From assembly GCA_042691655.1 (NCBI GenBank), contig CP170506.1, forward strand, positions 4,154,001-4,218,000: a stretch of DNA of 64,000 nt, read 5' to 3'. How positions within the stretch are numbered: position 1 is the first letter of the stretch; each line of letters opens with the position of its first letter. The notes beneath the pieces are model-generated. The model saw only the letters and a program-made list of their open reading frames with translations, made no database searches and was not told the origin of the DNA. Source of the stretch: UBA695 sp042691655. GTDB lineage: Bacteria > Verrucomicrobiota > Verrucomicrobiia > Chthoniobacterales > Chthoniobacteraceae. This document shows positions 9,155-16,836 of the stretch, piece by piece. Both the position numbers and the translations under genes were made by a program.

Positions 9155-10435
9155 ATGCCCACCGACGCCGTCCCTCCCTACGCGCTGATCCCCTTCGCGG
9201 CCATGCTGCTGGCCATCGCGGCCATGCCGTTCCTGTTCAAGCACCACTGGGAGCGTTTTTACGCCTTCTGGGCCGTCGGGCTCGGCTCGCTGAGCGTCAC
9301 CTACTACCTTCTTTTCCGCGAGGAAACCGAGCCGCTGCTCCACACGGCGCATGAATATGTGAGCTTTATCGCCATGGTCGGCTCGCTCTTTATTGTGGCG
9401 GGGGGCATCCACATCACCGTCAAGGGCGAGGCCAAACCGTGGACCAACGTCCTTTTTCTGGCGTTCGCCAGCGTGATCTCCAACCTCATCGGCACCACCG
9501 GGGCCTCGATGCTCTTCATTCGGCCCTGGATCCGGATGAACAAATACCGGATCACCGGTTTTCACATCGCCTTTTTTATTTTCCTGGTCTCCAACGTCTC
9601 CGGCTGCCTCACGCCGATTGGCGATCCGCCCCTCTTTCTCGGCTTCCTGAAAGGGGTGCCCTTCTGGTGGACGCTCCAGCATTGCTGGCGACCGTGGGCG
9701 GTGGGTGTGGCGCTGCTGCTGGCCATCTTTTTCGTCTGGGACACGATCAATTTCCGCCGCGCCCCGGCTCCTGTCCGGGAGCGGGAAACCGCCAAGGGAA
9801 AATGGAAGATCAGGGGCCTGCACAACCTCCTTTTCCTCGCTGCCATTCTCGGCTCCGTCTTCGTCAAGCACCCGGCCTTCCTGCGCGAGGGGATCATGGC
9901 CGCGGCGGCTCTCGGCTCGTGGCTCACCACGCGCCGGGAAATCCACGAGGCCAACGACTTCAATCTGGAGCCAGTCAAAGAGGTTGCGTGGCTGTTTCTG
10001 GGCATTTTCGCTACGATGATCCCGGCCCTGGAATACCTCCGGGAGCACGCGCCGACCCTCGGCCTGCACACCCCCTGGCACTTCTACTGGGCCACGGGGC
10101 TCCTCTCGGGCGTGCTCGACAACGCCCCCACCTACCTCGCCTTCCTGGCCACGGCGCTGGGCCTCCTGGGGCTCGACTTTGACACAGCAGGCGTGGCCCG
10201 GTTTATCGCCGAGGATGGCGCGCTCTTAACAGCCATCTCCGTCGGCGCGGTCTTTTTCGGGGCCATGACCTACATCGGCAACGGCCCGAACTTCATGGTC
10301 AAGGCCATCGCCGAGCGGGCCCGGGTGGAAACGCCCGGTTTCTTCGGCTACCTCCTCCGTTACGCCCTCCCCGTGCTGCTGCCGGTGCTTTTTATCGTGG
10401 GGATTCTCTTTTTTTCTCATCGGTCTTTGTTCTAG
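9155..10435 (+). CDS. Sodium:proton antiporter / citrate-type transporter (CitMHS_2-like)
   Basis: 426 residues, strongly hydrophobic, with about 11-12 predicted membrane spans. Start at ATG 9155 gives MPTDAVPPYALIPFAAMLLA. Characteristic segments are NLIGTTGASMLFIRPWI and SGCLTPIGDPPLFLGFLKG, a paired pattern typical of the ion-transporter superfamily that includes NhaD and ArsB, plus GVLDNAPTYLAF and TYIGNGPNFMVKA in the C-terminal half. It probably exchanges Na+ for H+ in the inner membrane; the substrate is inferred from family resemblance only. It precedes riboflavin synthase by 9 bases. Confidence 0.8.
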   Translation: MPTDAVPPYALIPFAAMLLAIAAMPFLFKHHWERFYAFWAVGLGSLSVTYYLLFREETEPLLHTAHEYVSFIAMVGSLFIVAGGIHITVKGEAKPWTNVLFLAFASVISNLIGTTGASMLFIRPWIRMNKYRITGFHIAFFIFLVSNVSGCLTPIGDPPLFLGFLKGVPFWWTLQHCWRPWAVGVALLLAIFFVWDTINFRRAPAPVRERETAKGKWKIRGLHNLLFLAAILGSVFVKHPAFLREGIMAAAALGSWLTTRREIHEANDFNLEPVKEVAWLFLGIFATMIPALEYLREHAPTLGLHTPWHFYWATGLLSGVLDNAPTYLAFLATALGLLGLDFDTAGVARFIAEDGALLTAISVGAVFFGAMTYIGNGPNFMVKAIAERARVETPGFFGYLLRYALPVLLPVLFIVGILFFSHRSLF

Positions 10436-10444
10436 AGTGGGGGC

Positions 10445-11044
10445 ATGTTTACCGGACTTGTTGAAGAAACCGCGCATGTCGTATCGGTGGAGCCCATCGG
10501 CGGCGGAGCCCGACTGACCCTCGAAGCCGCCCTCGTCATCCCGGGCACCAAAGCGGGCGACTCCATCGCCGTCAACGGCTGCTGCCTGACGATCACGACC
10601 CTCACGGGCAACCGCCTTTCGTTCGATCTCCTGGCCGAGACGCTCGATAAAACCAACCTCGGCGACCAGAAGCCCGGCTCGCTGGTCAACCTGGAGCGCG
10701 CCATGCTGGCCCACGATCGCCTCGGCGGCCACTTCGTCCAGGGGCACGTCGATACCACCTCGCACATTATCTCGCTCACGCCCCAGGGGCAGGATCACCG
10801 GCTGGAGTTCGAGCTGCCGCACCATTTTGCCCGTTACGTAGCCTACAAGGGCTCGATCTCGGTCAACGGCATCAGCTTGACGGCTGCGGAGGTCAAGGAA
10901 GCGAGCATCGTTATCTGGCTCATCCCGCACACGATGGAGGTCACCAATCTCCACACCCTCAAGGCCGGGGACCGCGTGAACCTGGAGTTCGACATGCTGG
11001 CCAAGTACCTCGAACGGTTGGTTGATCCGAGTCTTAAGGACTAG
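10445..11044 (+). CDS. ribE: Riboflavin synthase, alpha subunit type
   Basis: 199 residues. Converts two molecules of 6,7-dimethyl-8-ribityllumazine to riboflavin. It begins with the signature MFTGLVEE and contains two homologous beta-barrel halves, the first with VNGCCLTI and the second with VNGISLTAAEV, as expected for the trimeric enzyme. The conserved FVQGHVDTT is present at the domain junction. The other rib gene in this window, ribB, lies 31 kb away under an FMN riboswitch; no riboswitch is visible here. Confidence 0.95.
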   Translation: MFTGLVEETAHVVSVEPIGGGARLTLEAALVIPGTKAGDSIAVNGCCLTITTLTGNRLSFDLLAETLDKTNLGDQKPGSLVNLERAMLAHDRLGGHFVQGHVDTTSHIISLTPQGQDHRLEFELPHHFARYVAYKGSISVNGISLTAAEVKEASIVIWLIPHTMEVTNLHTLKAGDRVNLEFDMLAKYLERLVDPSLKD

Positions 11045-11052
11045 GGGATTTC

Positions 11053-11080
11053 ACCACAGAGGACACAGAGGGCACGGAGG
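11053..11080 (+). repeat. Half element of the CACAGAGGA nonamer repeat family
   Basis: The ribE-amidohydrolase gap (11045-11245) contains three 9-base units of the CACAGAGGA type in tandem. The same string forms the left arm of the hairpin at 53056-53155. No reverse-complement arm is present here, so this copy cannot fold in the same way. The rest of the gap shows no gene. Confidence 0.75.
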
Positions 11081-11245
11081 ATGGAAGAGAAAGGTGGGAG
11101 GGTTTTTGACCCGGCTTGCGTTGTGGCGTCGTGCCCGCAGATGAGCGCAAAAAGCGTTAACGCACGTTCACGTTATGTGAATTTTTCAGAGAAAACCCAA
11201 AAAGAGCGGGAAATATCGGCCCGTATCCTGCATTTTTAGAGGGAG

Positions 11246-12466
11246 ATGATCGTTCGCGCCCAATTTGCCGTCCCCATTCGCACCGCTCCCTTTGAAAACG
11301 GTGCCGTGGCCGTCGACGACGCGGGGATCATCTCGGCGGTGGGGCCTTTTGCCGAGGTCGCGGCGGCCCACCCGGGCGAACCGGTTGTCGATCTGGGCAA
11401 CCAGGTGCTCCTGCCGGGCCTTATTAACGCCCATTGCCACCTCGATTACACGACGCTGCGCGACGCCCTCAACCCGCAAAAGTCGTTCACCCGCTGGATC
11501 ACCCGCATCAACGCCCTTAAGCGGCAGATGACGGACGACGATTACCTCAACGCCATCGCCCACGGCTTCCGCGAATTGCGCGAATGGGGCACCACCACGG
11601 TGCTCAACCTGGAGGCCTTCCCCGAGCTGCTGCCCCGCCTGCCCGCCCCACCCATCCGCACTTGGTGGTTCCTGGAGCTCATCGACATCCGCAGCCGCTT
11701 CGCCACCGAGGACCTGCTCGCCGGGGGGCTCTCCTTTTTTGAAAAACACGAGGGTTGGCTCGGCGGCTTCGGCCTCAACCCCCACGCCCCCTACACCGCT
11801 TCCGCCAACCTCTACCAGCTCTGCGCCGAATGCGCCGCGCACTTCGGCATGCCGCTGACGACCCACATCGCCGAGTCCGCCGACGAGGAGGCGATGTTCC
11901 ACCGAGGCGAGGGGGAAATGTACGAATTTTTCCGCGAACTCGGGCGACCCATGGACGACTGCGGGCAACATTCTTCCTTTTACACCGCCGTCACGCGCGG
12001 CATGATCGGGCCCGGTTGGCTACTCGCCCACGCCAACGAACTGAGCGATGAGGACTTCGAGCTCATCGCCGCCACGCCCGGCGACTGGCACGTGGTCCAC
12101 TGCCCCGGCAGCCACGCCTTTTTCGGCCACAAGCCCTTTGCCTGGCAGCGGCTCGAAGGCGCGGGCGTCACCATCAGCCTCGGAACGGACAGCCTCGCTA
12201 GCAACGGCAGCCTGGATCTCTTCACCGAGATGCAGCTGGCTCGAAAAGCCAATCCGCGCCTGAGTTGCGAAACCCTCTTGAAAACCATCACGATCAACCC
12301 GGCCAAAGCCTTGCGGCAAGCCGGCAAGCTCGGGGAGTTGACTCCCGGGGCCCACGCCGACCTGATCGCCCTCCCGTTTGACGGCAACCTCAACGAAATT
12401 TACGACGCCATCGTCGAAAACCGGAGCCCGGTCCCATGGATGATGCTCAACGGAGAAGTGCTCTAA
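11246..12466 (+). CDS. Amidohydrolase-superfamily deaminase (SsnA/AtzA-like)
   Basis: 406 residues. The fold is a metal-dependent TIM barrel: the HxH pair in INAHCHLD, a third histidine in THIAESADE, a fourth in LLAHANELS and the metal-binding Asp in LGTDSLASN. These features define the deaminase/chlorohydrolase group acting on amino-purines or triazines. Substrates could include guanine, S-adenosylhomocysteine or aminodeoxyfutalosine (menaquinone pathway); the sequence alone does not decide. The start has GGGAG 5 bases upstream. Its stop overlaps the dacA-like start (TAATG). Confidence 0.85.
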   Translation: MIVRAQFAVPIRTAPFENGAVAVDDAGIISAVGPFAEVAAAHPGEPVVDLGNQVLLPGLINAHCHLDYTTLRDALNPQKSFTRWITRINALKRQMTDDDYLNAIAHGFRELREWGTTTVLNLEAFPELLPRLPAPPIRTWWFLELIDIRSRFATEDLLAGGLSFFEKHEGWLGGFGLNPHAPYTASANLYQLCAECAAHFGMPLTTHIAESADEEAMFHRGEGEMYEFFRELGRPMDDCGQHSSFYTAVTRGMIGPGWLLAHANELSDEDFELIAATPGDWHVVHCPGSHAFFGHKPFAWQRLEGAGVTISLGTDSLASNGSLDLFTEMQLARKANPRLSCETLLKTITINPAKALRQAGKLGELTPGAHADLIALPFDGNLNEIYDAIVENRSPVPWMMLNGEVL

Positions 12467-13404
12467 TGCCCCGCTCTTTAGCGACTGTTTTATTTACCGC
12501 CGCGCTGGTTCTTGCCCAGCCGACGGCCCAGGCCCGGCGCGTCCACAAGACCCCGCCCGCCCCAGCCCCGGCGCTTTCCGCCGAGGAGCAGGACGACAAA
12601 CCGGCCACCCGCCAGCTCGGTGAACCCGACGGCAAAGGCCCCCTGACCCTGGCCGCGCAGGGAGCCATCGTCATCGACACCCTTTCCGGGGAGCCGCTTT
12701 ACGAAAAAAACGCCCACGCCGCATTCTACCCGGCCAGCACCACCAAGATCCTAACCGCGCTCCTCGTCATTGAGGAGGGCGACCTCGACCGGCCCGTGGT
12801 GATCCAACCCGAGGACACCCATGTGGAGCCGAGCGCCATCGGCTTCCGCCCCGGCGAGAGCTACACCCGCCGCCAACTGCTTTACGCCCTGCTGCTCAAG
12901 AGCGCCAACGACAGCGCCGTGGCCCTCGCCCGCGACAACGCCGGGAGCGTCGAGGCCTTTGCGGAAAAGATGACCCAGCGCGCGGCCAGCCTCGGCGCGG
13001 AGAATAGCCACTTCGCCAACCCCAACGGCCTCCCCAACCCGAACCACTGGACCACCCCGCACGACCTGGCCTTGATCGCCCGGGCCGCCATGGGGCAGCC
13101 GGTATTCCGGCAGCTCGTCGGCACCGTCGAGTACCGCTGGGTGACGGCACAGGGGATCTCGGTGATCCTGAAAAATCACAACAAGCTGCTCTGGTGCCCG
13201 CCGTGGAAATTCGAGGGCTGCACGGGGCTTAAAACCGGCTACACCGTCAAGGCCCAGCAGGTGCTGGTCTCCTCGGCGCTGCGCAACCACCGGGAGGTCA
13301 TCTCGGTCGTCATGCACAGCGACAAACCGGGCATCTGGCTCGACAGCAAGCAGCTCCTCGCCTACGGCCTGGCCCATCTGCCGGGCTCAGTGAAGTTTGA
13401 TTAA
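12466..13404 (+). CDS. dacA: D-alanyl-D-alanine carboxypeptidase, S11 family
   Basis: 312 residues from ATG 12466, which overlaps the upstream stop by one base. It has a signal peptide (about residues 1-23), then a Pro/Ala-rich linker and the penicillin-binding peptidase domain. Catalytic motifs are SxxK at 91-94 (STTK), SxN at 146-148 (SAN) and KTG at 256-258. It trims the terminal D-Ala of peptidoglycan stem peptides in the periplasm. The C-terminal amphipathic anchor domain of PBP5 is absent, so it is a short form. Symbol given for family, not orthology. Confidence 0.9.
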   Translation: MPRSLATVLFTAALVLAQPTAQARRVHKTPPAPAPALSAEEQDDKPATRQLGEPDGKGPLTLAAQGAIVIDTLSGEPLYEKNAHAAFYPASTTKILTALLVIEEGDLDRPVVIQPEDTHVEPSAIGFRPGESYTRRQLLYALLLKSANDSAVALARDNAGSVEAFAEKMTQRAASLGAENSHFANPNGLPNPNHWTTPHDLALIARAAMGQPVFRQLVGTVEYRWVTAQGISVILKNHNKLLWCPPWKFEGCTGLKTGYTVKAQQVLVSSALRNHREVISVVMHSDKPGIWLDSKQLLAYGLAHLPGSVKFD

Positions 13405-13601
13405 GCCTAGAAACGGCGATGGGAATAGCCGCAAAAAAGCGCAAGAGGCGCAAAAAGACAATGTGGATGACGTGCCCCGGTTTCCAGAGGTGCTCTTCAC
13501 CCTGCGGGTGAGTCTAAAACTCTCTACAAAATCGGCGCATCGCTTTTATTTTGCGCTTTTTGCGCCTTTTTGCGGCCAATCCTATTCCCGGTTTTAGGTT
13601 A
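13404..13601. repeat. Large imperfect inverted repeat of the GCGCAAAA type between dacA and infC
   Basis: The 275-base gap between convergent dacA and infC holds two arms, about 13408-13458 and 13550-13598. The left arm reads CCTAGAAACGGCGATGGGAA then GCCGCAAAA-type nonamer units. The right arm is its imperfect reverse complement (units TTTTTGCGC and then CCTATTCCCGGTTTTAGG). The loop is roughly 90 bases. It resembles the octamer hairpins at 16.6 and 27.3 kb but with longer A tracts. Confidence 0.75.
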
Positions 13602-13679
13602 AAGCACGCGCCTCCCCGTTTCGTCCCATGGGGAGAAACCCATGGAACGGCTCTATCCGGCTGGGACTATCCCAGAAAT

Positions 13680-14273
13680 CTATTCCTCGTCGGGAAGCTC
13701 GGAATCGTCCTCCAGGTCCTCCACGTCCTGCTCGGCCACGGAGTACTTGCGCTTGCGCTTGGCGGCGGGGAGCGGGGAGAGCGTCATGTTGATGCTCTTG
13801 CCGACCTGCTTGGCGGGCATCTCGACCACGGCCATTCCGGAGAGGTCTTCCCGAACGCGCCGCATCACGGCCTCGCCCAAGTCTTTGTGCGCCATTTCGC
13901 GGCCGCGGAACTGGAGCTGGATTTTGAGTTTGTTGCCCTTGTCCAGGAACTGTTCGCCCCGGCGAATCTTCGTCACGTAGTCATGCTCGTCGATGTTGAC
14001 CCGGAACTTCAGCTCTTTGAGGCGGCTGGCGCTTTGCTTCTTGTCCTTCTCCTGTTTCGCCAGTTCGTAGCGGAACTTCCCGAAGTCCACGATGCGACAG
14101 ACGGGGGGATTTGCGTTGGGTGCGACTTCCACAAGGTCGAGACCCAGATGTTGCGCGCGCCGAAGCGCGTCTTGCAGCTTTATCACGCCAAGCTGCTCAT
14201 TAGTGGATGCGACGATCACCCGCACTTCTTTCGCGCGGATGCGTCCGTTAACTCGGATCTGCTGGATTTGAAT
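13680..14273 (-). CDS. infC: Translation initiation factor IF-3, probable AUU start
   Basis: 197 residues if started at ATT 14273. No ATG, GTG or TTG exists between the in-frame stop at 14277-14279 and a GTG at 14225. Starting at that GTG would remove the conserved N-terminal segment VNGRIRAKEVRVI. An AAGGAG lies 9 bases before the ATT, as for the AUU start of infC in enterobacteria. Both IF-3 domains are intact (DLVEVAPNANPPVCRI in the N domain, FRGREMAHKDLG in the C domain), followed by an acidic tail. The usual partners rpmI and rplT are not adjacent. Confidence 0.93.
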   Translation of the reverse strand: MQIQQIRVNGRIRAKEVRVIVASTNEQLGVIKLQDALRRAQHLGLDLVEVAPNANPPVCRIVDFGKFRYELAKQEKDKKQSASRLKELKFRVNIDEHDYVTKIRRGEQFLDKGNKLKIQLQFRGREMAHKDLGEAVMRRVREDLSGMAVVEMPAKQVGKSINMTLSPLPAAKRKRKYSVAEQDVEDLEDDSELPDEE

Positions 14274-14506
14274 AACCTAATTCTCCTTGGGCGCCCCCCT
14301 CGAAGCGGAAGAGGGAACCTGATTTATCTTGGGGCCGTTTAGATGGGCGTGGGGTTTCGCCCCCAAGCTCACCGCTCCTTCTTCCCGGCGGACGAGCGGC
14401 GGACGCCTGTCGGTTTGGCTTACGATTATATCGCACGCCAACCTGTGCATGTAGGCGACTTTATGAGCGGGAGCAAGGTGAAAAAGAGAAGAATGCCCCG
14501 TTCGGC

Positions 14507-14540
14507 AAAAAAAGGGCGCTTTCCATGCCGGAAAGCGCCC
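14507..14540 (-). terminator. Rho-independent terminator of fba
   Basis: An 11-bp perfect stem (14514-14524 with 14530-14540), a 5-base loop and seven U on the minus strand (14507-14513). It lies 38 bases after the fba stop and upstream of infC, separating the two transcription units. Confidence 0.9.
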
Positions 14541-14578
14541 AAATTGGAGAAAATTACCGAAGTTTCTCGATACCGGAA

Positions 14579-15544
14579 CTATTTGCCCAGCGCGGCGCGC
14601 AGGGAGGGAAGTTGACCGGCGCTGCCCAGTTTTCCGTTCTTGCGAGCGATGAACTTGGCGTATTCTTCGATGAAAATCTTGCCCGGAGGACGGAAGTCGA
14701 ACTGGGAAGGGTTATCGCGGAAGTATTCGCGGTGAACGCGGGTCCAGACGAGGCGGCCGTCGGTGTCGATGTTGATCTTGGTGACGCCGAGCTTGGCGGC
14801 GGGGAGGTACTCGTCCTCGTTGACGCCACAGGAATCCTGGATGGTGCCGCCCGCGGCGTTGATCCGGCGGACTTCGTCCTGAGGAACGCTGCTGGAGCCG
14901 TGCATGACGATCGGCACGGGCTGCATTCCGGCGGCGGCGAGGTTCTTCTCGATCTCCGCGATGACCTCGAAGTGGAGGCTCTGCTGGCCTTTGAATTTGA
15001 AGGCGCCGTGGCTGGTGCCGATGGCGGCTGCAAGCGAATCACACCCGGTGCGCTGGATAAATTCGACGGCCTGGGCCGGATCGGTGAGGCAGGCGTTGCC
15101 TTCGTCGACGACGACGTCTTCTTCAACGCCGCCGAGCTGGCCGAGTTCGGCTTCAACGGTAAGGCCCTTGGCGTGGGCGCGGTCCACAACGCGTTTGACG
15201 ATGGCTACGTTTCCCTCGAAATCGTGGTGGGAGGCGTCGATCATGACGGAGCTATAGAACCCGGAGTCGATGCAGTCGTAGCAGGTCTCCTCGTCGCCAT
15301 GGTCGAGATGGACGGCGTAGATGGCTTCCGGGTAGATTTCGTCGGCGGCACGGATGATGCCTTCGAGGAACCGCTTGTCGGTGTAGTTGCGGGAACCCTT
15401 GGAGAGCTGAATGATAAACGGGGCCTGGCTGTCGATACAGCCACGGAAAAGGCCGACCGTCTGCTCAAGGTTATTGATATTGTACGCGCCAACGGCGTAT
15501 TTGCCGTAGGCGTGTTTGGCGAGTTGGGCAGTGGTGACGATCAT
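14579..15544 (-). CDS. fba: Class II fructose-bisphosphate aldolase
   Basis: 321 residues. Zinc-dependent cleavage and synthesis of fructose 1,6-bisphosphate in glycolysis and gluconeogenesis. Class II motifs are present: AVHLDHGDEETC with the zinc histidine, the second metal region VEAELGQLGG, MHGSSSVP with a further zinc ligand, and the phosphate-binding KINIDTDGR near residue 260. It is a single-gene unit with its own terminator. Confidence 0.95.
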   Translation of the reverse strand: MIVTTAQLAKHAYGKYAVGAYNINNLEQTVGLFRGCIDSQAPFIIQLSKGSRNYTDKRFLEGIIRAADEIYPEAIYAVHLDHGDEETCYDCIDSGFYSSVMIDASHHDFEGNVAIVKRVVDRAHAKGLTVEAELGQLGGVEEDVVVDEGNACLTDPAQAVEFIQRTGCDSLAAAIGTSHGAFKFKGQQSLHFEVIAEIEKNLAAAGMQPVPIVMHGSSSVPQDEVRRINAAGGTIQDSCGVNEDEYLPAAKLGVTKINIDTDGRLVWTRVHREYFRDNPSQFDFRPPGKIFIEEYAKFIARKNGKLGSAGQLPSLRAALGK

Positions 15545-15636
15545 AAATAAAAGAGTATCGCGGGACCCCTACCCGGGAGCAAGCCCGAAAACAGGGGCAG
15601 CCAGAAGGGGAGCACTTACGCCAAAATAGGACAAAA

Positions 15637-16497
15637 TCACCACCGGGGCCCGGCCTCGCCCGTCATGGCGGGGAGGATCAGGCCGGTGTGGCCCAGGATG
15701 TCATTGTGCCCCGCACCCTCCACGGGCGTGAACCGGGCGACCCCCGGGGCGAGGTCCGCCAGCTCGCGCCCCATGGCGCTGGGGATAAGGTGGTCGCGGG
15801 TACCGGAAAAGATTTCCACCCTCGGCGGGGTGGGCCGGGCGGCGATTTCCCGGAGCCGGGCGCGGTTGTCGTAATTATCGGCCAGCAGGTAGCAAAGCGG
15901 CGTGCCGACGGTCCTCCGGGCCATGTCCTCCATAGAGGTAAACGGGGCCAGCAGCACGACGCGCCCCACCGGATGGCGCGCCGCGAACCCGAGCGCCGCC
16001 GCGCACCCCAGCGAATGCCCCAGCGTCGCAAGATGCGGCTCCAGAACGTCTTCCGCCACCCCGAGCCGCCCGGCCAGGGCCGCCAGCGCGGCATCGGCGG
16101 ATTCCTGGATGGCCTTCGAGGAGGGGTGCCCCTTACACGCGCCGTAGCCGGGGTATTCCACCAGCAAAAAGGCGTCCGAGGCGGCAGGATAGCTGTCCAG
16201 GAGATACATCCAGTCCAGCGCCAGGCTGCCATTGCCATTGAAGAGGACCCAGAGGTTCCCCTGGGCTGTGCCGCTTGCTGGCGGAACGTAATAGCATCGC
16301 TGCGGGCCTTGCGGGGTGGCGTAATCCAGCGGCGAGACGCGGCTCACTTCGCGGTATTTTTGCCGAAGCTCGATCAACTGCTCCTGCGGGTAGCGCCGGG
16401 GGTGGTAGATCATTTTGTCCTGAAAGGCAAAGATCAGGACAGGAAATACCAGCACGGGAAAAATGATGACCCGCGTCAGGGACCGGAGGAAACGCAT
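15637..16497 (-). CDS. Alpha/beta hydrolase, membrane-anchored
   Basis: 286 residues from ATG 16497. The N-terminus has a strongly hydrophobic segment (about residues 8-25) followed by QDKMIYHPRRYP, the pattern of the YfhR/BEM46 group of membrane-anchored hydrolases. The nucleophile elbow is GHSLG, the acid is probably the Asp of GTRDHLIP, and the histidine is in EGAGHNDI. Substrate is unknown; lipid or ester hydrolysis is plausible. A long hairpin repeat lies just upstream of its start. Confidence 0.85.
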   Translation of the reverse strand: MRFLRSLTRVIIFPVLVFPVLIFAFQDKMIYHPRRYPQEQLIELRQKYREVSRVSPLDYATPQGPQRCYYVPPASGTAQGNLWVLFNGNGSLALDWMYLLDSYPAASDAFLLVEYPGYGACKGHPSSKAIQESADAALAALAGRLGVAEDVLEPHLATLGHSLGCAAALGFAARHPVGRVVLLAPFTSMEDMARRTVGTPLCYLLADNYDNRARLREIAARPTPPRVEIFSGTRDHLIPSAMGRELADLAPGVARFTPVEGAGHNDILGHTGLILPAMTGEAGPRW

Positions 16498-16576
16498 GGA
16501 GGGGAGCATAGCGAGGCGTATTGCGCCCGCAACCGGTATTTGTGAGGAAGTGGTCAGGAAAAAGGGGGGATTCTAT

Positions 16577-16658
16577 TCTCACGCAAAGGCGCAAAGCCGC
16601 AAAGAAGACAAAGACAAGAGTTCCTCTCTTCTTTGCGGCTTTGCGCCTTTGCGTGAGA
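16577..16658. repeat. Perfect 32-bp inverted repeat of the GCGCAAAG octamer family
   Basis: Left arm 16577-16608 and right arm 16627-16658 are exact reverse complements separated by 18 bases. Each arm starts TCTCACGCAAAGGCGCAAAG and consists of 8-base units of the type (G/A/C)CGCAAAG. It lies between the abhydrolase start and the ATPase terminator. No U tract typical of terminators follows directly. Confidence 0.95.
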
Positions 16659-16702
16659 CTTTTGTTTTTTCGGCTCAGGAAGAAAACGAGGAATGATGGA
16701 GC

Positions 16703-16739
16703 AAAAAAAGACGCGGAGAATCGGCGATCCTCCGCGTCT
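16703..16739 (-). terminator. Rho-independent terminator of the metal ATPase gene
   Basis: A 10-bp stem (16709-16718 with 16730-16739), 11-base loop, followed on the minus strand by seven U (16703-16709). It lies about 100 bases after the ATPase stop. Confidence 0.85.
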
Positions 16740-16836
16740 GGGCCGTGCTTGGTGGCAGGCTTCCTAGGGCAGGCAGAATCATCCACCTTTTCAGCCCCAG
16801 GCACCACCTGACGACCGTAAGGTGTTTTTCAAACCA

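Noticed and set aside
13680..14225. GTG at 14225 as the infC start
   Set aside because: It would delete the conserved VNGRIRAKE segment of the IF-3 N-domain and has no good ribosome site; ATT at 14273 explains both.
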